From Terrirubrum flagellatum (GTDB taxonomy: Bacteria > Pseudomonadota > Alphaproteobacteria > Rhizobiales > Beijerinckiaceae), in NCBI RefSeq assembly GCF_022059845.1, contig NZ_CP091851.1:3472001-3536000 (forward strand): a DNA stretch of 64,000 nt, read 5' to 3'. Numbering within the stretch: position 1 is the stretch's first letter; each line of letters opens with the position of its first letter. The translations under genes were made by a program, and so were the position numbers. Under the pieces are notes generated by a model. The model was not told the origin of the DNA, ran no database searches, and was given only the letters and a program-made list of their open reading frames with translations. Of this stretch, positions 33,162 to 42,556 are shown piece by piece.

Positions 33162-35318
33162 ATGGCCGCCCGGTCCTCAAAATCGCGCCCGAAGAAAGCC
33201 GCCGCGGCGAAAACGAAGCCACGCAAGTCGAAGACCGTTCCGCCGCCTGTCGCCGAGCGCAGGCCGCAACCCTTCACGCGCCACGGGATCACCGTCGCCG
33301 ACGATTACGCTTGGCTGAAGGATTCGAACTGGCGCGAAGTGCTGCGCAAGCCGAAGGCGCTTTCGCCTGATATTCGCGCGCATCTCGAAGCCGAGAACGC
33401 CTACACCGAGAGCCTGCTTGGCCACACCGCATCGCTGCAGAAGAAGCTGGTCGCGGAAATGCGCGGCCGCATCAAGGAAGACGATTCCTCTCCGCCCTCA
33501 CCCGACGGCCCCTTCGCCTACTTCCGCAAATACAACGAGGGCGGCCAGCATCCGATGATCGGGCGTCAGCCGCGCGACGGCGGCGACGCTCATTTCATTC
33601 TCGACGGCGATGCGCTTTCGAAAAAGTCGGACTTCTTCCAGTTCGGCGACGCGACGCATTCGCCCGACCATACGCTTGAAGGCTGGAGCGCCGACGTCAG
33701 AGGCTCGGAGTTCTTCACCATTCGCGTGCGCGACTGGACGACTGGAAAAGATCGCGACGACATTATCGAAGAGAGCGATGGCGATCTCGTCTGGACCCGC
33801 GACGCCAGCGCCTTCTACTACATCAAGCTCGACGACAATCACCGGCCGCTCAGCGTCTATCGGCACAGGCTCGGAACGAAGCAGAGCGAAGATGAACTCG
33901 TCTATCAGGAAAAGGACGAGGGCTGGTACGTCAATATTTCGGAAAGCGCGACCGGGCGCTATTGCATCATCTCCGGCGGTGATCACGAGACGTCGGAGCA
34001 GAGGCTCATCGATCTCGCTGACGTCAACGCAAAGCCCGTTCTCATCGCGGCGCGCGAGACGCGCGTGAAATATGACGCGAATGATCGTGGCGACGATCTC
34101 TACATCCTCACCAACGCCGACGGCGCGATCGATTTCAAGATCGTCACGGCGCCGATCGCCGCGCCGGCGCGCGCGAACTGGCGCGATCTGATCGCCCATC
34201 GACCCGGCGCCTATCTCGAGGAAATCGAGCTGTTCAAAGGCTGGCTCGTGCGCCTCGAACGCGAGAACGCGCTGCCGCGCATCATCATTCGCGATCTCGC
34301 CACCAACGAAGAACACGCCATCTCGTTCGATGAAGAAGCCTATGCGCTCGACATGGAGGGCGGCTACGAGTTCGACACGACCACGCTGCGCTTCAGCTAT
34401 TCCTCGATGACCACGCCGAACGAGGTGTGGGACTATGACATGAAGGCGCGCACGCGCGTCCTGCGCAAGCGGCAGACCATTCCGTCAGGCCATGATCCCG
34501 CGCGCTATGTCACAACGCGCATCTTCGCGACCGCGCATGACGGCGCGCAAGTGCCGGTTTCGATCCTGCGCCTGAAGGACACGCCGGTCGATGGCGGCGC
34601 GCCGCTGCTGCTTTACGGCTACGGCTCCTACGGCCTCACCATTCCCGCCTATTTCTCCGCCAATCGTCTTTCTCTCGTCGATCGCGGCTTCGTCTACGCC
34701 ATCGCGCATATTCGCGGCGGGGCCGACAAGGGCTGGAGCTGGTATCTCGACGGCAAGCGCGAGAAGAAGACCAACACGTTCGACGATTTCGCCGCCGCAG
34801 CGCGCGCGCTGGTCGATGCGAAATACACATCGGCGAAAAGAATTGTCGGCCATGGCGGCAGCGCCGGCGGCATGCTGATGGGCGCGGTCGCGAACCGCTC
34901 CGGCGAACTGTTCTGCGGCCTCGTCGCCGAAGTGCCGTTCGTCGATGTGCTCAACACGATGCTCGACGCCGATCTGCCGCTGACGCCGCCGGAATGGCCG
35001 GAATGGGGAAATCCCATCACCGACGAAACCGCTTTCAAACAAATCCTGTCCTACTCGCCCTACGACAATGTCGCGGCGAAGGACTATCCCGCGATCCTCG
35101 CCATGGGCGGGCTCACCGATCCGCGCGTCACCTACTGGGAGCCGGCGAAATGGATCGCGCGATTGCGCGCGACGATGATGTCGGGCGGGCCTGTTCTTCT
35201 GCGCACCAATATGGGCGCGGGCCATGGCGGCGCGTCGGGCCGCTTCAACCGGTTGAAGGAAGTGGCGCTGGTCTACGCCTTCGCGCTGTGGGCCGTGGAG
35301 CGCGCCGCCGTCGCTTAG
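33162..35318 (+). CDS. ptrB: S9 family serine peptidase, oligopeptidase B type
   Basis: A 718-residue cytoplasmic peptidase that cuts short peptides, typically after basic residues. After a Lys/Arg-rich N-terminus comes the beta-propeller start (RHGITVADDYAWLKD). The catalytic domain from about residue 440 has GHGGSAGGMLMGAVANR with nucleophile Ser567. AHIRGGADKGWSWYLDGK and the C-terminal GAGHGGASGRF, probably with the catalytic His, follow. Length fits oligopeptidase B. Symbol by family resemblance. Start ATG 33162 with GTGAGACGCC upstream is weakly supported. Confidence 0.9.
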   Translation: MAARSSKSRPKKAAAAKTKPRKSKTVPPPVAERRPQPFTRHGITVADDYAWLKDSNWREVLRKPKALSPDIRAHLEAENAYTESLLGHTASLQKKLVAEMRGRIKEDDSSPPSPDGPFAYFRKYNEGGQHPMIGRQPRDGGDAHFILDGDALSKKSDFFQFGDATHSPDHTLEGWSADVRGSEFFTIRVRDWTTGKDRDDIIEESDGDLVWTRDASAFYYIKLDDNHRPLSVYRHRLGTKQSEDELVYQEKDEGWYVNISESATGRYCIISGGDHETSEQRLIDLADVNAKPVLIAARETRVKYDANDRGDDLYILTNADGAIDFKIVTAPIAAPARANWRDLIAHRPGAYLEEIELFKGWLVRLERENALPRIIIRDLATNEEHAISFDEEAYALDMEGGYEFDTTTLRFSYSSMTTPNEVWDYDMKARTRVLRKRQTIPSGHDPARYVTTRIFATAHDGAQVPVSILRLKDTPVDGGAPLLLYGYGSYGLTIPAYFSANRLSLVDRGFVYAIAHIRGGADKGWSWYLDGKREKKTNTFDDFAAAARALVDAKYTSAKRIVGHGGSAGGMLMGAVANRSGELFCGLVAEVPFVDVLNTMLDADLPLTPPEWPEWGNPITDETAFKQILSYSPYDNVAAKDYPAILAMGGLTDPRVTYWEPAKWIARLRATMMSGGPVLLRTNMGAGHGGASGRFNRLKEVALVYAFALWAVERAAVA

Positions 35319-35319
35319 A

Positions 35320-36813
35320 TCACGTTCCGGTCGGACGCGTCGTCATGCGCTCGTCGATGTAGCGGCGCAACTCATCGAAGGAGCGGAATTCGAGACGTCC
35401 CGTCGGCGTCTCCGCTTCGATCGAACCGTCATCGAACATGGTGTAGCGGTTCGGCCCGCTCGAGAAGCTGCGCACCATTTTCTTGCGCGGAGCTTCCGTC
35501 TCAGGAGCGTTCGCCGCCTCGAGCTCGGGTTCGGGCGCGACTTCGTGGAACGACGGCGCGGGTTCGTCCGCCGCCGCATCCTCCGCGACCGGCTCGGGAT
35601 CGCGCGGCGCTTCAGCCACGACCGGCTCGCTCGCGCTCTCCTCAACGGCGGCGGCTTCGACCGCGACCTTCTCGACCGCCGTCTCAACTTCCGGCTCGGG
35701 CGTGGAAGCAGCTTCGGCAGGCTCGATCTCGGGTGCAGTCGATACAGGCGTTTCGGCCTCCGCCGGCTGTTCGACCTTGTCGATCGCGTTGTTGTCGGCG
35801 GAATCGGCTGCGGCTGCGGGCTTCGCATCCTCGGCGACCTTCTCCTCCGGCGGCGCAACCGTGGGCGCAACGCGCAGATTCGCGCGATAGGATTCGCCTG
35901 ATATCGGGCCGGCTGGCCGCGCGGGCGAGCGCGGGGCGCCGGGACGTTCGCGGCGCGCGATGATCTCGTTGAGAATGGTGTCGATGTCAGGCGGCTTCGG
36001 CGTCGCGGGCTGCTCGGGCTCGACCACCGCCGCGATGGCTTCGTCGACCTGGTCCTTCTGCTCAGCGGCCGCCTCTGCGACGGGTGCGGGCTTGTCTTCG
36101 ACAGTCGCGGATTCGGCGACGGCTTCGTGCGCCGGAGTCTCGTGAGCCGAATGAGCCGAGGCGGAGAGGCGCTCGCCGAAGATGTGGGCGTCGCCGCCCG
36201 CATCAGTCGCGTCCTTCGTCTTCGTCGACGCCGCGACGACTGCGGCGCCGATCACGGCTGCAGCCGCCGCGGGCGCGGCGACAGGCGACAACGCCGCGGG
36301 AGCGGCCGGCGCGATCTCTTCCGGCTTCGCCTGACGCCAGCCCGGCGAAGCCGGAGACCGTTCGGCCTGCGACGCCGCGGCGCGCTGCGACCAGTTGCGC
36401 AAACCCGACTTCAGGATCGGATCCTGCGAACGCGCCGCGGGCGCAGATGCGGGCGCCGGCGGCGGAGGTGGAGCGGCCGCAAGCTCGGCCTCCACGGCGG
36501 CAAGCACGGCGTCAGCGGGCGCCGACGCGGCGAGCGGCGGAAGGGGCGCAGGCGCCGCAAGAGGAGCAGGCATGACAGTCGCAGGCGTCGCTGAAGCGAC
36601 CGGGCGCGCCGCCAGCGCATCGATGACGGCGAAACGCGCCTTGCGCAGCTCGCGCACCAACATCGCGATCGCCAAGACAATGCAGGCCGACGCGATGGCG
36701 ACGGCGCCTCCGGTGAGGAAAGCCGCATTGCGATCGTCGAAGCCGAGCCAGCCTGCGACGAAGCCCGCGGCAGCGAGGACCGCGCTCAGGATCGCGAGGA
36801 AGGAAAACGTCAT
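35320..36813 (-). CDS. Low-complexity membrane protein of unknown function
   Basis: A 497-residue protein. Two N-terminal membrane helices (about 4-24 and 33-54) are followed by a cytoplasmic-looking Ala/Pro/Glu-rich stretch of some 370 residues with many charged repeats. The last 60 residues are ordered: SFSSGPNRYTMFDDGSIEAE, then LEFRSFDELRRYIDERM. The compact tail is the only part likely to be conserved. Function not recognised. It ends 2 bp after the convergent peptidase gene. Confidence 0.7.
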   Translation of the reverse strand: MTFSFLAILSAVLAAAGFVAGWLGFDDRNAAFLTGGAVAIASACIVLAIAMLVRELRKARFAVIDALAARPVASATPATVMPAPLAAPAPLPPLAASAPADAVLAAVEAELAAAPPPPPAPASAPAARSQDPILKSGLRNWSQRAAASQAERSPASPGWRQAKPEEIAPAAPAALSPVAAPAAAAAVIGAAVVAASTKTKDATDAGGDAHIFGERLSASAHSAHETPAHEAVAESATVEDKPAPVAEAAAEQKDQVDEAIAAVVEPEQPATPKPPDIDTILNEIIARRERPGAPRSPARPAGPISGESYRANLRVAPTVAPPEEKVAEDAKPAAAADSADNNAIDKVEQPAEAETPVSTAPEIEPAEAASTPEPEVETAVEKVAVEAAAVEESASEPVVAEAPRDPEPVAEDAAADEPAPSFHEVAPEPELEAANAPETEAPRKKMVRSFSSGPNRYTMFDDGSIEAETPTGRLEFRSFDELRRYIDERMTTRPTGT

Positions 36814-36927
36814 GTCAAACTACGCCTCTTCTTTTTCTGACTTTTCGATGACAGGAATAGAACGGCAAAAGAAAGACGAATGACAGGAATGACATCCCAC
36901 TGTTGTTCCCGGAAGCTTGTCTGACGA

Positions 36928-37041
36928 GATCACGCCGCACTTTGATTGAATCCACCAAAGTGCGGGAACGTGATCGATTCCAAAAGCTTAGAGCATGGCT
37001 TTTGCGAAAAACCCGACTTCCACTTTTTCGCGCCATGCTCT
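36928..37041 (+). repeat. Double-hairpin repeat, copy C
   Basis: First hairpin: GATCACGCCGCACTTTGATT against CAAAGTGCGGGAACGTGATC. Second: AGAGCATGGC against CGCCATGCTCT around a shortened GAAAAAC...ACTTTTTCG middle. It occupies most of the 294-bp divergent gap between the low-complexity membrane protein gene and sodB. Confidence 0.85.
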
Positions 37042-37107
37042 ACGGTCCTCACTGACCGTCAGCGCGGCTGATCAGGCCGTCAGGTTCAAGCCTCACAGGA
37101 GACCAGA

Positions 37108-37704
37108 ATGTCCTTCACCCTCCCCGACCTGCCCTACGCCCATGACGCGCTGCAGCCCTATATGTCGAAGGAAACCCTCGAGTTCCATCACGACAAGCAT
37201 CATCTCGCCTATGTCAACAACGGCAACAATCTGCTGAAGGGAACCGAGTGGGAAGGCAAGAGCCTCGAAGAGATCGTCAAGGGCTCTTTCGGCAAGAACG
37301 CCGGCCTCTTCAACAATGCTGGCCAGCACTACAACCATCTCCATTTCTGGAAATGGATGAAGCCGAATGGCGGCGGCAAGATTCCCGGCAAGATTGAAAA
37401 GGCGCTGATCGACGGCTTCGGCTCGGTCGACAAGGCGAAAGAGGAATTCGTCCAGGCGGGCGTGACGCAGTTCGGCTCGGGCTGGAGCTGGTTCGCGGTG
37501 AAGGACGGCAAGGTGATCGCGACGAAGACGCCGAACGGCGAAAGCCCGCTCGTCCATGGCGCGACGCCGATTCTCGGCTGCGACGTGTGGGAGCATTCCT
37601 ACTACATCGACTATCGCAATCGTCGCCCCGACTATCTCAAGGCGTTCGTCGAGAACCTCGTGAACTGGGAATATGTCGAAGAGCTCTATAGCAAGGCTGC
37701 GTGA
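37108..37704 (+). CDS. sodB: Fe/Mn superoxide dismutase
   Basis: A 198-residue enzyme that dismutates superoxide. Metal ligands are in LEFHHDKHH (His27), the GQHYNHLHFWKWM helix, and DVWEHSYYIDYRNRRPDYL (Asp and His). QFGSGWSWF is the conserved core. The overall pattern is that of Fe-type alphaproteobacterial SODs, but metal choice cannot be fixed from sequence. AGGAGACC lies before the ATG, and an intrinsic terminator follows. Confidence 0.96.
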   Translation: MSFTLPDLPYAHDALQPYMSKETLEFHHDKHHLAYVNNGNNLLKGTEWEGKSLEEIVKGSFGKNAGLFNNAGQHYNHLHFWKWMKPNGGGKIPGKIEKALIDGFGSVDKAKEEFVQAGVTQFGSGWSWFAVKDGKVIATKTPNGESPLVHGATPILGCDVWEHSYYIDYRNRRPDYLKAFVENLVNWEYVEELYSKAA

Positions 37705-37732
37705 GCTATTCGCAGCAACTGCGAATTTCAGA

Positions 37733-37755
37733 AAGGGGCCGCGAGGCCCCTTTTT
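37733..37755 (+). terminator. Intrinsic terminator after sodB
   Basis: AAGGGGCC, loop GCGA, GGCCCCTT followed by TTTC. It is a strong 8-bp GC stem with a T-run 29 bp after the sodB stop. It also separates sodB from the convergent acetyltransferase toxin gene. Confidence 0.9.
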
Positions 37756-37779
37756 CGCTTCAGTTCGTTCGCGACGGTC

Positions 37780-38286
37780 TTACGCCATGGACTTCGCCAG
37801 CATCGCGAAGGGCAGGACAAGCGACAATGGCGCGTCATTCAATCGAACCGCGCCATAACCTTCATACCATCGCACGGCGCGATCGCTTTTCGCATCAACA
37901 AGCAAAGCGACGCCGCCGACCTGTTCCGCCACCGCCATGCAACGACGTGCGGCGGCGACCAGCAGCGCTCCGCCGAGCCCGCGCCCTTGAACGCTGACAT
38001 CCACGGCAAGACGACCTAATCGGAAAACCGGAATCTCATGACGCGCGAGGCCACGCTTCGCGACTTTCGGCGTTCGCGCATATTCGAGCGAAGCCGGACT
38101 TAACGAGTAGAAACCCAGAATGCGCAAAGGCGCATCTTCGGAGACCGCAATGAATGTCTTGGCGCCGCCGCTTTCGTGATTCTGACGAGCATAGCGCTGC
38201 AAATAGATGCAGAGATCAGCGTCGCCGCAGTCGAACGAGGCGCGATCGTGCCGCTTGTCGATAGGCGTTTCACGCCAAACGATCAC
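37780..38286 (-). CDS. GNAT acetyltransferase, TacT-like toxin
   Basis: A 168-residue acetyltransferase. FRLGRLAVDVSVQGRGLGGA is the acetyl-CoA-binding motif (QGRGLG). VDAKSDRAVRWYEGYGAVRL is typical of TacT-group toxins, which acetylate the amino acid on charged tRNAs and block translation. The start overlaps the stop of the DUF1778 gene by 4 bp, the usual antitoxin-toxin order. Toxin activity is inferred from family and context. Confidence 0.9.
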   Translation of the reverse strand: MIVWRETPIDKRHDRASFDCGDADLCIYLQRYARQNHESGGAKTFIAVSEDAPLRILGFYSLSPASLEYARTPKVAKRGLARHEIPVFRLGRLAVDVSVQGRGLGGALLVAAARRCMAVAEQVGGVALLVDAKSDRAVRWYEGYGAVRLNDAPLSLVLPFAMLAKSMA

Positions 38287-38561
38287 GTCAGTTTCTGGCC
38301 GGCCTTCGCCACCCGGATCAGGCGCGCAGGCGGCGGCGGCGGATTTTCCAGAAGATCGAGAATGCGCAAGCTATCGCGCTCCGACAATGCGAGTCGCTCC
38401 GCCTGCTCGACGACCTCTCGCGCGCGAGGCAGGGCGGCGCGCAGGATGAAGCCCGTCAGATCGAGATTTTCGAGCGCGGCCGCGCGCGCGATCATCGCCT
38501 TCTGTTCGGCGGGAACACGAAGCTCGATGCGGCTGCTGTTGTCGTTGATCGTGCGGGCCAT
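38283..38561 (-). CDS. DUF1778 family antitoxin, TacA-like
   Basis: A 92-residue protein with an N-terminal ribbon-helix-helix (SRIELRVPAEQKAMIARAAA, then LENLDLTGFIL) and a C-terminal extension. The extension (LALSERDSLRILDLLENPPP) would wrap the acetyltransferase, as in TacA/AtaR. It neutralises the toxin and represses the shared promoter. GGGGAG lies 9 nt before the ATG. Confidence 0.92.
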   Translation of the reverse strand: MARTINDNSSRIELRVPAEQKAMIARAAALENLDLTGFILRAALPRAREVVEQAERLALSERDSLRILDLLENPPPPPARLIRVAKAGQKLT

Positions 38562-38577
38562 AGGAGAACTCCCCAGC

Positions 38578-38606
38578 TATATAGTGTACGGCTGTATTCC
38601 GTACAA
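38578..38606 (-). promoter_or_regulatory. Promoter and operator of the TacA/TacT-like operon
   Basis: On the minus strand TTGTAC (38606-38601) and TATATA (38583-38578) are spaced by 17 bp, a good -35/-10 pair. TGTACGG-N7-CCGTACA (38585-38605) is a perfect inverted repeat lying on the spacer and -35, as expected for an RHH antitoxin operator. The ATG follows 16 bp after the -10, leaving a very short leader. Confidence 0.75.
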
Positions 38607-38619
38607 GTCTTTTTCAAAT

Positions 38620-39606
38620 TCAACCCCGTCTCATCATCGCAACCGCCAAATCGAACGCCGCGCGCAGCGATGATTCATCGGCGACGCCCTTGCCCGCGAT
38701 CTCGAACGCAGTGCCGTGATCGACGCTGGTGCGCACGAAGGGCAACCCCACCGTGACGTTCACGCCGCGATCAAGACCGAGATACTTCACCGGGATCAGG
38801 CCCTGATCGTGATATTGCGCAACGACGATATCGAACTCGCCCTTGCGCGCCCGCATGAACACGGTATCAGGCGGAAACGGCCCCTGCGCATCGAAGCCTT
38901 CGGCGCGCGCCTGCGCGATCGCCGGCGCGATGATCGCATCGTCCTCTTCGCCCATCAGCCCGTGTTCGCCCGCATGCGGATTTAGGCCGGCGACCGCGAT
39001 GCGCGGCTTCGCGATTCCAAAGCCGCGACAAGCGTCAGCGGCGAAGCGGATCGCGCGCAATTCATTCTCCGGCGTGATCATCGCGATCGCTTGCGTTAAT
39101 GGCACATGGATCGAGACGAGCAGCACGCGCAATTCGTCATTCGCGAGCATCATCGCGACGTGGTCGACGCCGGCGCGATCGGCGAGCAGTTCGGTATGGC
39201 CGGGAAATGAAACTCCGGCCGCCGCCAGCGCCTCCTTGTGGATCGGCGCGGTGACGATGGCGCGCAACGCTCCCGACAGCGCGAGATCGGCGCCGGCGAT
39301 GATCGCGTCGTAGGCGGCGCGGCCGGCGCGCGCATCGATCTTTCCCGGCGCGATGTCGGCCCCGATGTTGGACGCGGCGATGACGTTGATCGCCCGCGGG
39401 TGCGCCGCGGCCTCGCGCGGATGCGCGATCCCGATAATCTCGCGCTTCGCGTCCAGTATTTTCGCCGCCTTCTTCAGCGCGCCGATATCTCCGATCGCCA
39501 GCGCCGGATGCGGCAGGCCGCTTTCGAAAAGCCTGACGGTGATCTCGGGGCCGATCCCGGCGGGATCGCCCACGGTCACGCCAATCGGCAGTTCATGCAA
39601 AGCCAT
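38620..39606 (-). CDS. pdxA: 4-hydroxythreonine-4-phosphate dehydrogenase
   Basis: A 328-residue enzyme of pyridoxal phosphate synthesis that oxidises 4-phosphohydroxy-threonine. MALHELPIGVTVGDPAGIGP is the diagnostic start; an earlier frame to 39822 is antisense to pdxJ and is rejected. FPGHTELLADRAG, GLNPHAGEHGLMG and VAQYHDQGLIPVK carry the metal-binding His and substrate residues. It is divergent from pdxJ, whose product uses the PdxA product; the two share a 91-bp promoter gap. Confidence 0.95.
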   Translation of the reverse strand: MALHELPIGVTVGDPAGIGPEITVRLFESGLPHPALAIGDIGALKKAAKILDAKREIIGIAHPREAAAHPRAINVIAASNIGADIAPGKIDARAGRAAYDAIIAGADLALSGALRAIVTAPIHKEALAAAGVSFPGHTELLADRAGVDHVAMMLANDELRVLLVSIHVPLTQAIAMITPENELRAIRFAADACRGFGIAKPRIAVAGLNPHAGEHGLMGEEDDAIIAPAIAQARAEGFDAQGPFPPDTVFMRARKGEFDIVVAQYHDQGLIPVKYLGLDRGVNVTVGLPFVRTSVDHGTAFEIAGKGVADESSLRAAFDLAVAMMRRG

Positions 39607-39697
39607 GCGTTCATCGCTCCGTTGCGCCGCAGAGACGCAGTGTTCCCGGCGGCGGCGCGGTGATAACGGAGCAAGCGCGCTTACGAAAGACACCGCC

Positions 39698-40435
39698 ATG
39701 GCCCGCCTCAGCGTCAACCTCAACAAGATCGCGCTCCTGCGCAATTCCAGGCGTACCGGCGTGCCCGATCTCATGGCCTTTCCGAAGCTCGTGCGCGACG
39801 CCGGCGGCGAAGGGATCACCATTCATCCCCGCCCCGACGAGCGTCATATCCGCCATAGCGACGTGGCGCCGCTCGCCGCAGCGATCGCCCCGTGGCGGCC
39901 GGCCTTCGAATACAACATCGAGGGGCGGCCCGATCCGACCTTCATGGCGCTGGTCGAATCCGTGAAGCCGGAGCAATGCACTCTGGTGCCGGATGCGCGC
40001 GACGCCTTCACCTCCGAAGAAGGCTGGAAGCTTGGCGACGCCGAAATCGCCGAGTTGAAGCCCGTCATCGCAAAGCTCAGGGCGATCGGCGCGCGCGTGA
40101 TCCTGTTCGTCGATCCCGATCCCGCCATCGTCGCGCGCGTTCCCGCAACCGGCGCGCAGGGCGTCGAGATCTATACCGGCTCCTACGCGGAAGCCTTCCG
40201 CCGCGGCGACGGATCGGCGTTGCTCGGCAAGATCAAGGGACTCGCGGAAGCCGCGCGCGATGCGGGGCTCGTCGTCAACGCAGGGCATGATCTCAACCTC
40301 AACAACATTCCGCCGCTGATGCAGGCCGTTCCCTTCCTGCATGAAGCCTCGATCGGCCATGAGTTGACGGCCGACGCGCTGATTTCAGGATTTTCCGCGA
40401 CGGTCGCTGCCTATGCAAAAGCGCTGAAGAGCTGA
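39698..40435 (+). CDS. pdxJ: Pyridoxine 5'-phosphate synthase
   Basis: A 245-residue TIM-barrel enzyme joining the PdxA product with 1-deoxyxylulose 5-phosphate to form pyridoxine 5'-phosphate. RLSVNLNKIALLRNSRR, GITIHPRPDERHI, FEYNIEGRP, CTLVPD and VNAGHDLNLNN are PdxJ signatures, including the catalytic Glu and His. Start ATG 39698 at MARLSVNL; a longer frame upstream overlaps pdxA and is not real. Confidence 0.97.
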   Translation: MARLSVNLNKIALLRNSRRTGVPDLMAFPKLVRDAGGEGITIHPRPDERHIRHSDVAPLAAAIAPWRPAFEYNIEGRPDPTFMALVESVKPEQCTLVPDARDAFTSEEGWKLGDAEIAELKPVIAKLRAIGARVILFVDPDPAIVARVPATGAQGVEIYTGSYAEAFRRGDGSALLGKIKGLAEAARDAGLVVNAGHDLNLNNIPPLMQAVPFLHEASIGHELTADALISGFSATVAAYAKALKS

Positions 40436-40451
40436 GCGCGAGGTCAGCGCG

Positions 40452-40853
40452 CTAGGAATCTTTCGCTGCGCGCGGTTCGATCAGATCCCAGCGATTGCCG
40501 TAGATGTCCTCGAAGACCGCGACGACGCCGTAGCTTTCGCGCCGCGGTTCTTCGATGAAGTTCACGCCCGCGGCGACAAATGCGGCATGGTCGCGCGCGA
40601 AGTCGTCCGTCTCGAGGAACAGCGCGACGCGCCCGCCTGTCTGGTCGCCAATGCGCGCCGCCTGACGATCATTCGCGGCCTGGGCCAGGAGAAGCCGCGC
40701 GTCGCCCGCACCCGACGCGACGACGACCCAGCGCTTGCCATCACCGAGATCGCTGTCTTCGATCAGCCGGAAGCCAAGGCGGCCGACATAAAAGCCGATC
40801 GCTTCGTCGTAATCGCGGACAACAAGCGTGATCAGCGCGATGCGGCGCGTCAT
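40452..40853 (-). CDS. VOC superfamily (glyoxalase-like) protein
   Basis: A 133-residue protein with two beta-alpha-beta-beta-beta modules: [20 protein letters not shown], then [16 protein letters not shown] and [40 protein letters not shown] with Asp carries a metal-site acid. Substrate unknown. Its ATG overlaps the stop of the upstream MCP gene by 4 bp, so it is probably translated with it. Confidence 0.87.
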   Translation of the reverse strand: MTRRIALITLVVRDYDEAIGFYVGRLGFRLIEDSDLGDGKRWVVVASGAGDARLLLAQAANDRQAARIGDQTGGRVALFLETDDFARDHAAFVAAGVNFIEEPRRESYGVVAVFEDIYGNRWDLIEPRAAKDS

Positions 40854-42499
40854 GCCGCCGCGACGCCTTTCAGGAAACGATCAACCGTCAGCCTCAACTG
40901 CTCGGCGCGGCCGGCGACATCGCTTGCGCCCGACCTCACGGCGTGGGCGACGTCCTCGGTGCGCGCGGCGTCTGCGGCGACGATCTGCACGTTCGAGGAC
41001 ACGAGCGTGCTCGCGTCAGCCGATTGCCCGATGCTTTCGGCGATCGCCGCAGTCGCGTGCGACTGGCGGCTCACCGCGCTCGAAATGGCTTGCGCGACGC
41101 CTTGCAGATCGAGCATGCGGCGCGCGATCTCCTCCATCGTCGCCACTGCTTCATTGCTTGCCTGGCGCACCGCATCGATGCGCTCGGAAATGCTTTCGGT
41201 CGCCGACGCCGTCTGATGGGCGAGCGCCTTCACTTCGCTCGCGACCACGGCGAAGCCGCGGCCGGATTCTCCGGCGCGCGCCGCCTCGATGGTGGCGTTG
41301 AGGGCGAGCAGATTGGTCTGGCTCGCGATGTTCTGGATGAGATCGACCACCTCGCCGATGCCCTGCACCTGCCCCGCGAGTTCGCGGATCGCTTCGGTGG
41401 TTTGCTCAGCGCCGGCGCTGGCGTCGATCATGGCGCGCGAGGCGCGGCCGGACTGCGCATCAATCTCGCTGATCGAACCCGTCAACTGGGAGGCGGCCTC
41501 AGCCGCGGTGCGGCCATAGGCGGAGGATTCTTCCGCCGCCGCGCTGGCGTCGCTGGCGCGGCTGAGCGTGGTCTTGACGACCGTCAGCAGGCCGCCCGCC
41601 GCCTCTCCCATCTTCTCGCTGCGCTGCTCGACTTCGGCCAACGCCGCCGAGACCTCGGCGCGGAAACCCTCGATGAGCTTGTCGACGCGCGCCTGACGCG
41701 CGATCAGCGCGCGCTGCTCGTCGTCGCGCTCGCTCTGGAGACGCACGCGGTCGCGCATGGATTCGCGAAAGCCGCTGACGGCGCGCGCGATGGCGCCGAT
41801 CTCATCGCCGCGCTCGATCGCCGGAATGTCGCCGTCGAGAGCGCCCTCAGCCATGGCGTCAATGCGTTTCGCCAACCCCCGCACCGGGCTCGCAAGGCGC
41901 GCAGCCGCCAGCCAGGTCAATCCTGCGAGAAGCAGCAGCACCGCGCCGAGCGCCACAATCATTGTTGCGGCCTCGGTGCTGGCGCGGCTCACCACGCGCG
42001 AGCGATCAAAGGAGAAGGCGACATAGCCAACGATCTTGTTGTTGCGCGCGATCTTCAGCGCGCGCAGGACGTAGAACGTGTCGCCGCGCGCGATTTCCGC
42101 ATGGTCCTGCCTTTGAACGATCTGCCACGGCGGCTCGCCGAAGACTTCGTTGAGATGTTTGACGCGGAAAGAGAGCCGCGTCTCCTCGTCCTTGCCGGCG
42201 GACGCCATGACCGCGCCGGCGTCATCGACAACGATTGACGCGCGATAGTCAGGGTCGCTCCGCAACGACTCCAGCAGATAGGTCAGCATCGCCATGTCGC
42301 GGAACAGCACGATGTTCGGCGCCGCATTGCTGACGATCGATATGCCGGCGCCGATGCGCTCGGCGAAATCACTCTGGCTGCGGTGGCTGTTGTAGAGCAC
42401 GCCGGCGCCGCCCAGCAGCGCCAGGGGAATGGCGACCAGCGGCATGACGAGCCCGACAATGCTGCGACGCATCGATTGCAGACGCGCCCGCGCGCTCAT
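40850..42499 (-). CDS. Methyl-accepting chemotaxis protein, membrane-bound
   Basis: A 549-residue receptor. Helix 1 lies at about residues 13-33, a 150-residue periplasmic sensor follows, and helix 2 at about 188-210. The HAMP domain covers 211-265, and a long signalling coiled coil has the hairpin tip [20 protein letters not shown] followed by [20 protein letters not shown]. It links an unknown stimulus to CheA/CheW. No che or fli genes are in the window. The sensor was not recognised as a named fold. Confidence 0.94.
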   Translation of the reverse strand: MSARARLQSMRRSIVGLVMPLVAIPLALLGGAGVLYNSHRSQSDFAERIGAGISIVSNAAPNIVLFRDMAMLTYLLESLRSDPDYRASIVVDDAGAVMASAGKDEETRLSFRVKHLNEVFGEPPWQIVQRQDHAEIARGDTFYVLRALKIARNNKIVGYVAFSFDRSRVVSRASTEAATMIVALGAVLLLLAGLTWLAAARLASPVRGLAKRIDAMAEGALDGDIPAIERGDEIGAIARAVSGFRESMRDRVRLQSERDDEQRALIARQARVDKLIEGFRAEVSAALAEVEQRSEKMGEAAGGLLTVVKTTLSRASDASAAAEESSAYGRTAAEAASQLTGSISEIDAQSGRASRAMIDASAGAEQTTEAIRELAGQVQGIGEVVDLIQNIASQTNLLALNATIEAARAGESGRGFAVVASEVKALAHQTASATESISERIDAVRQASNEAVATMEEIARRMLDLQGVAQAISSAVSRQSHATAAIAESIGQSADASTLVSSNVQIVAADAARTEDVAHAVRSGASDVAGRAEQLRLTVDRFLKGVAAA

Positions 42500-42556
42500 A
42501 CCCGTCTCCCGCCGCGCCCCGCGGCATTCCCCGCTAACAAGGTTAGATCGAAACTG

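Noticed and set aside
39607-39822. N-terminal extension of PdxA to 39822
   Set aside because: It would be antisense to the start of pdxJ, and PdxA proteins begin at the GVTVGDPAGIGP segment.
40943-42238. Open reading frame of 431 codons opposite the membrane MCP
   Set aside because: Antisense to a well-defined chemotaxis receptor; composition rich in Arg, His, Asp and Gly as in other shadows.
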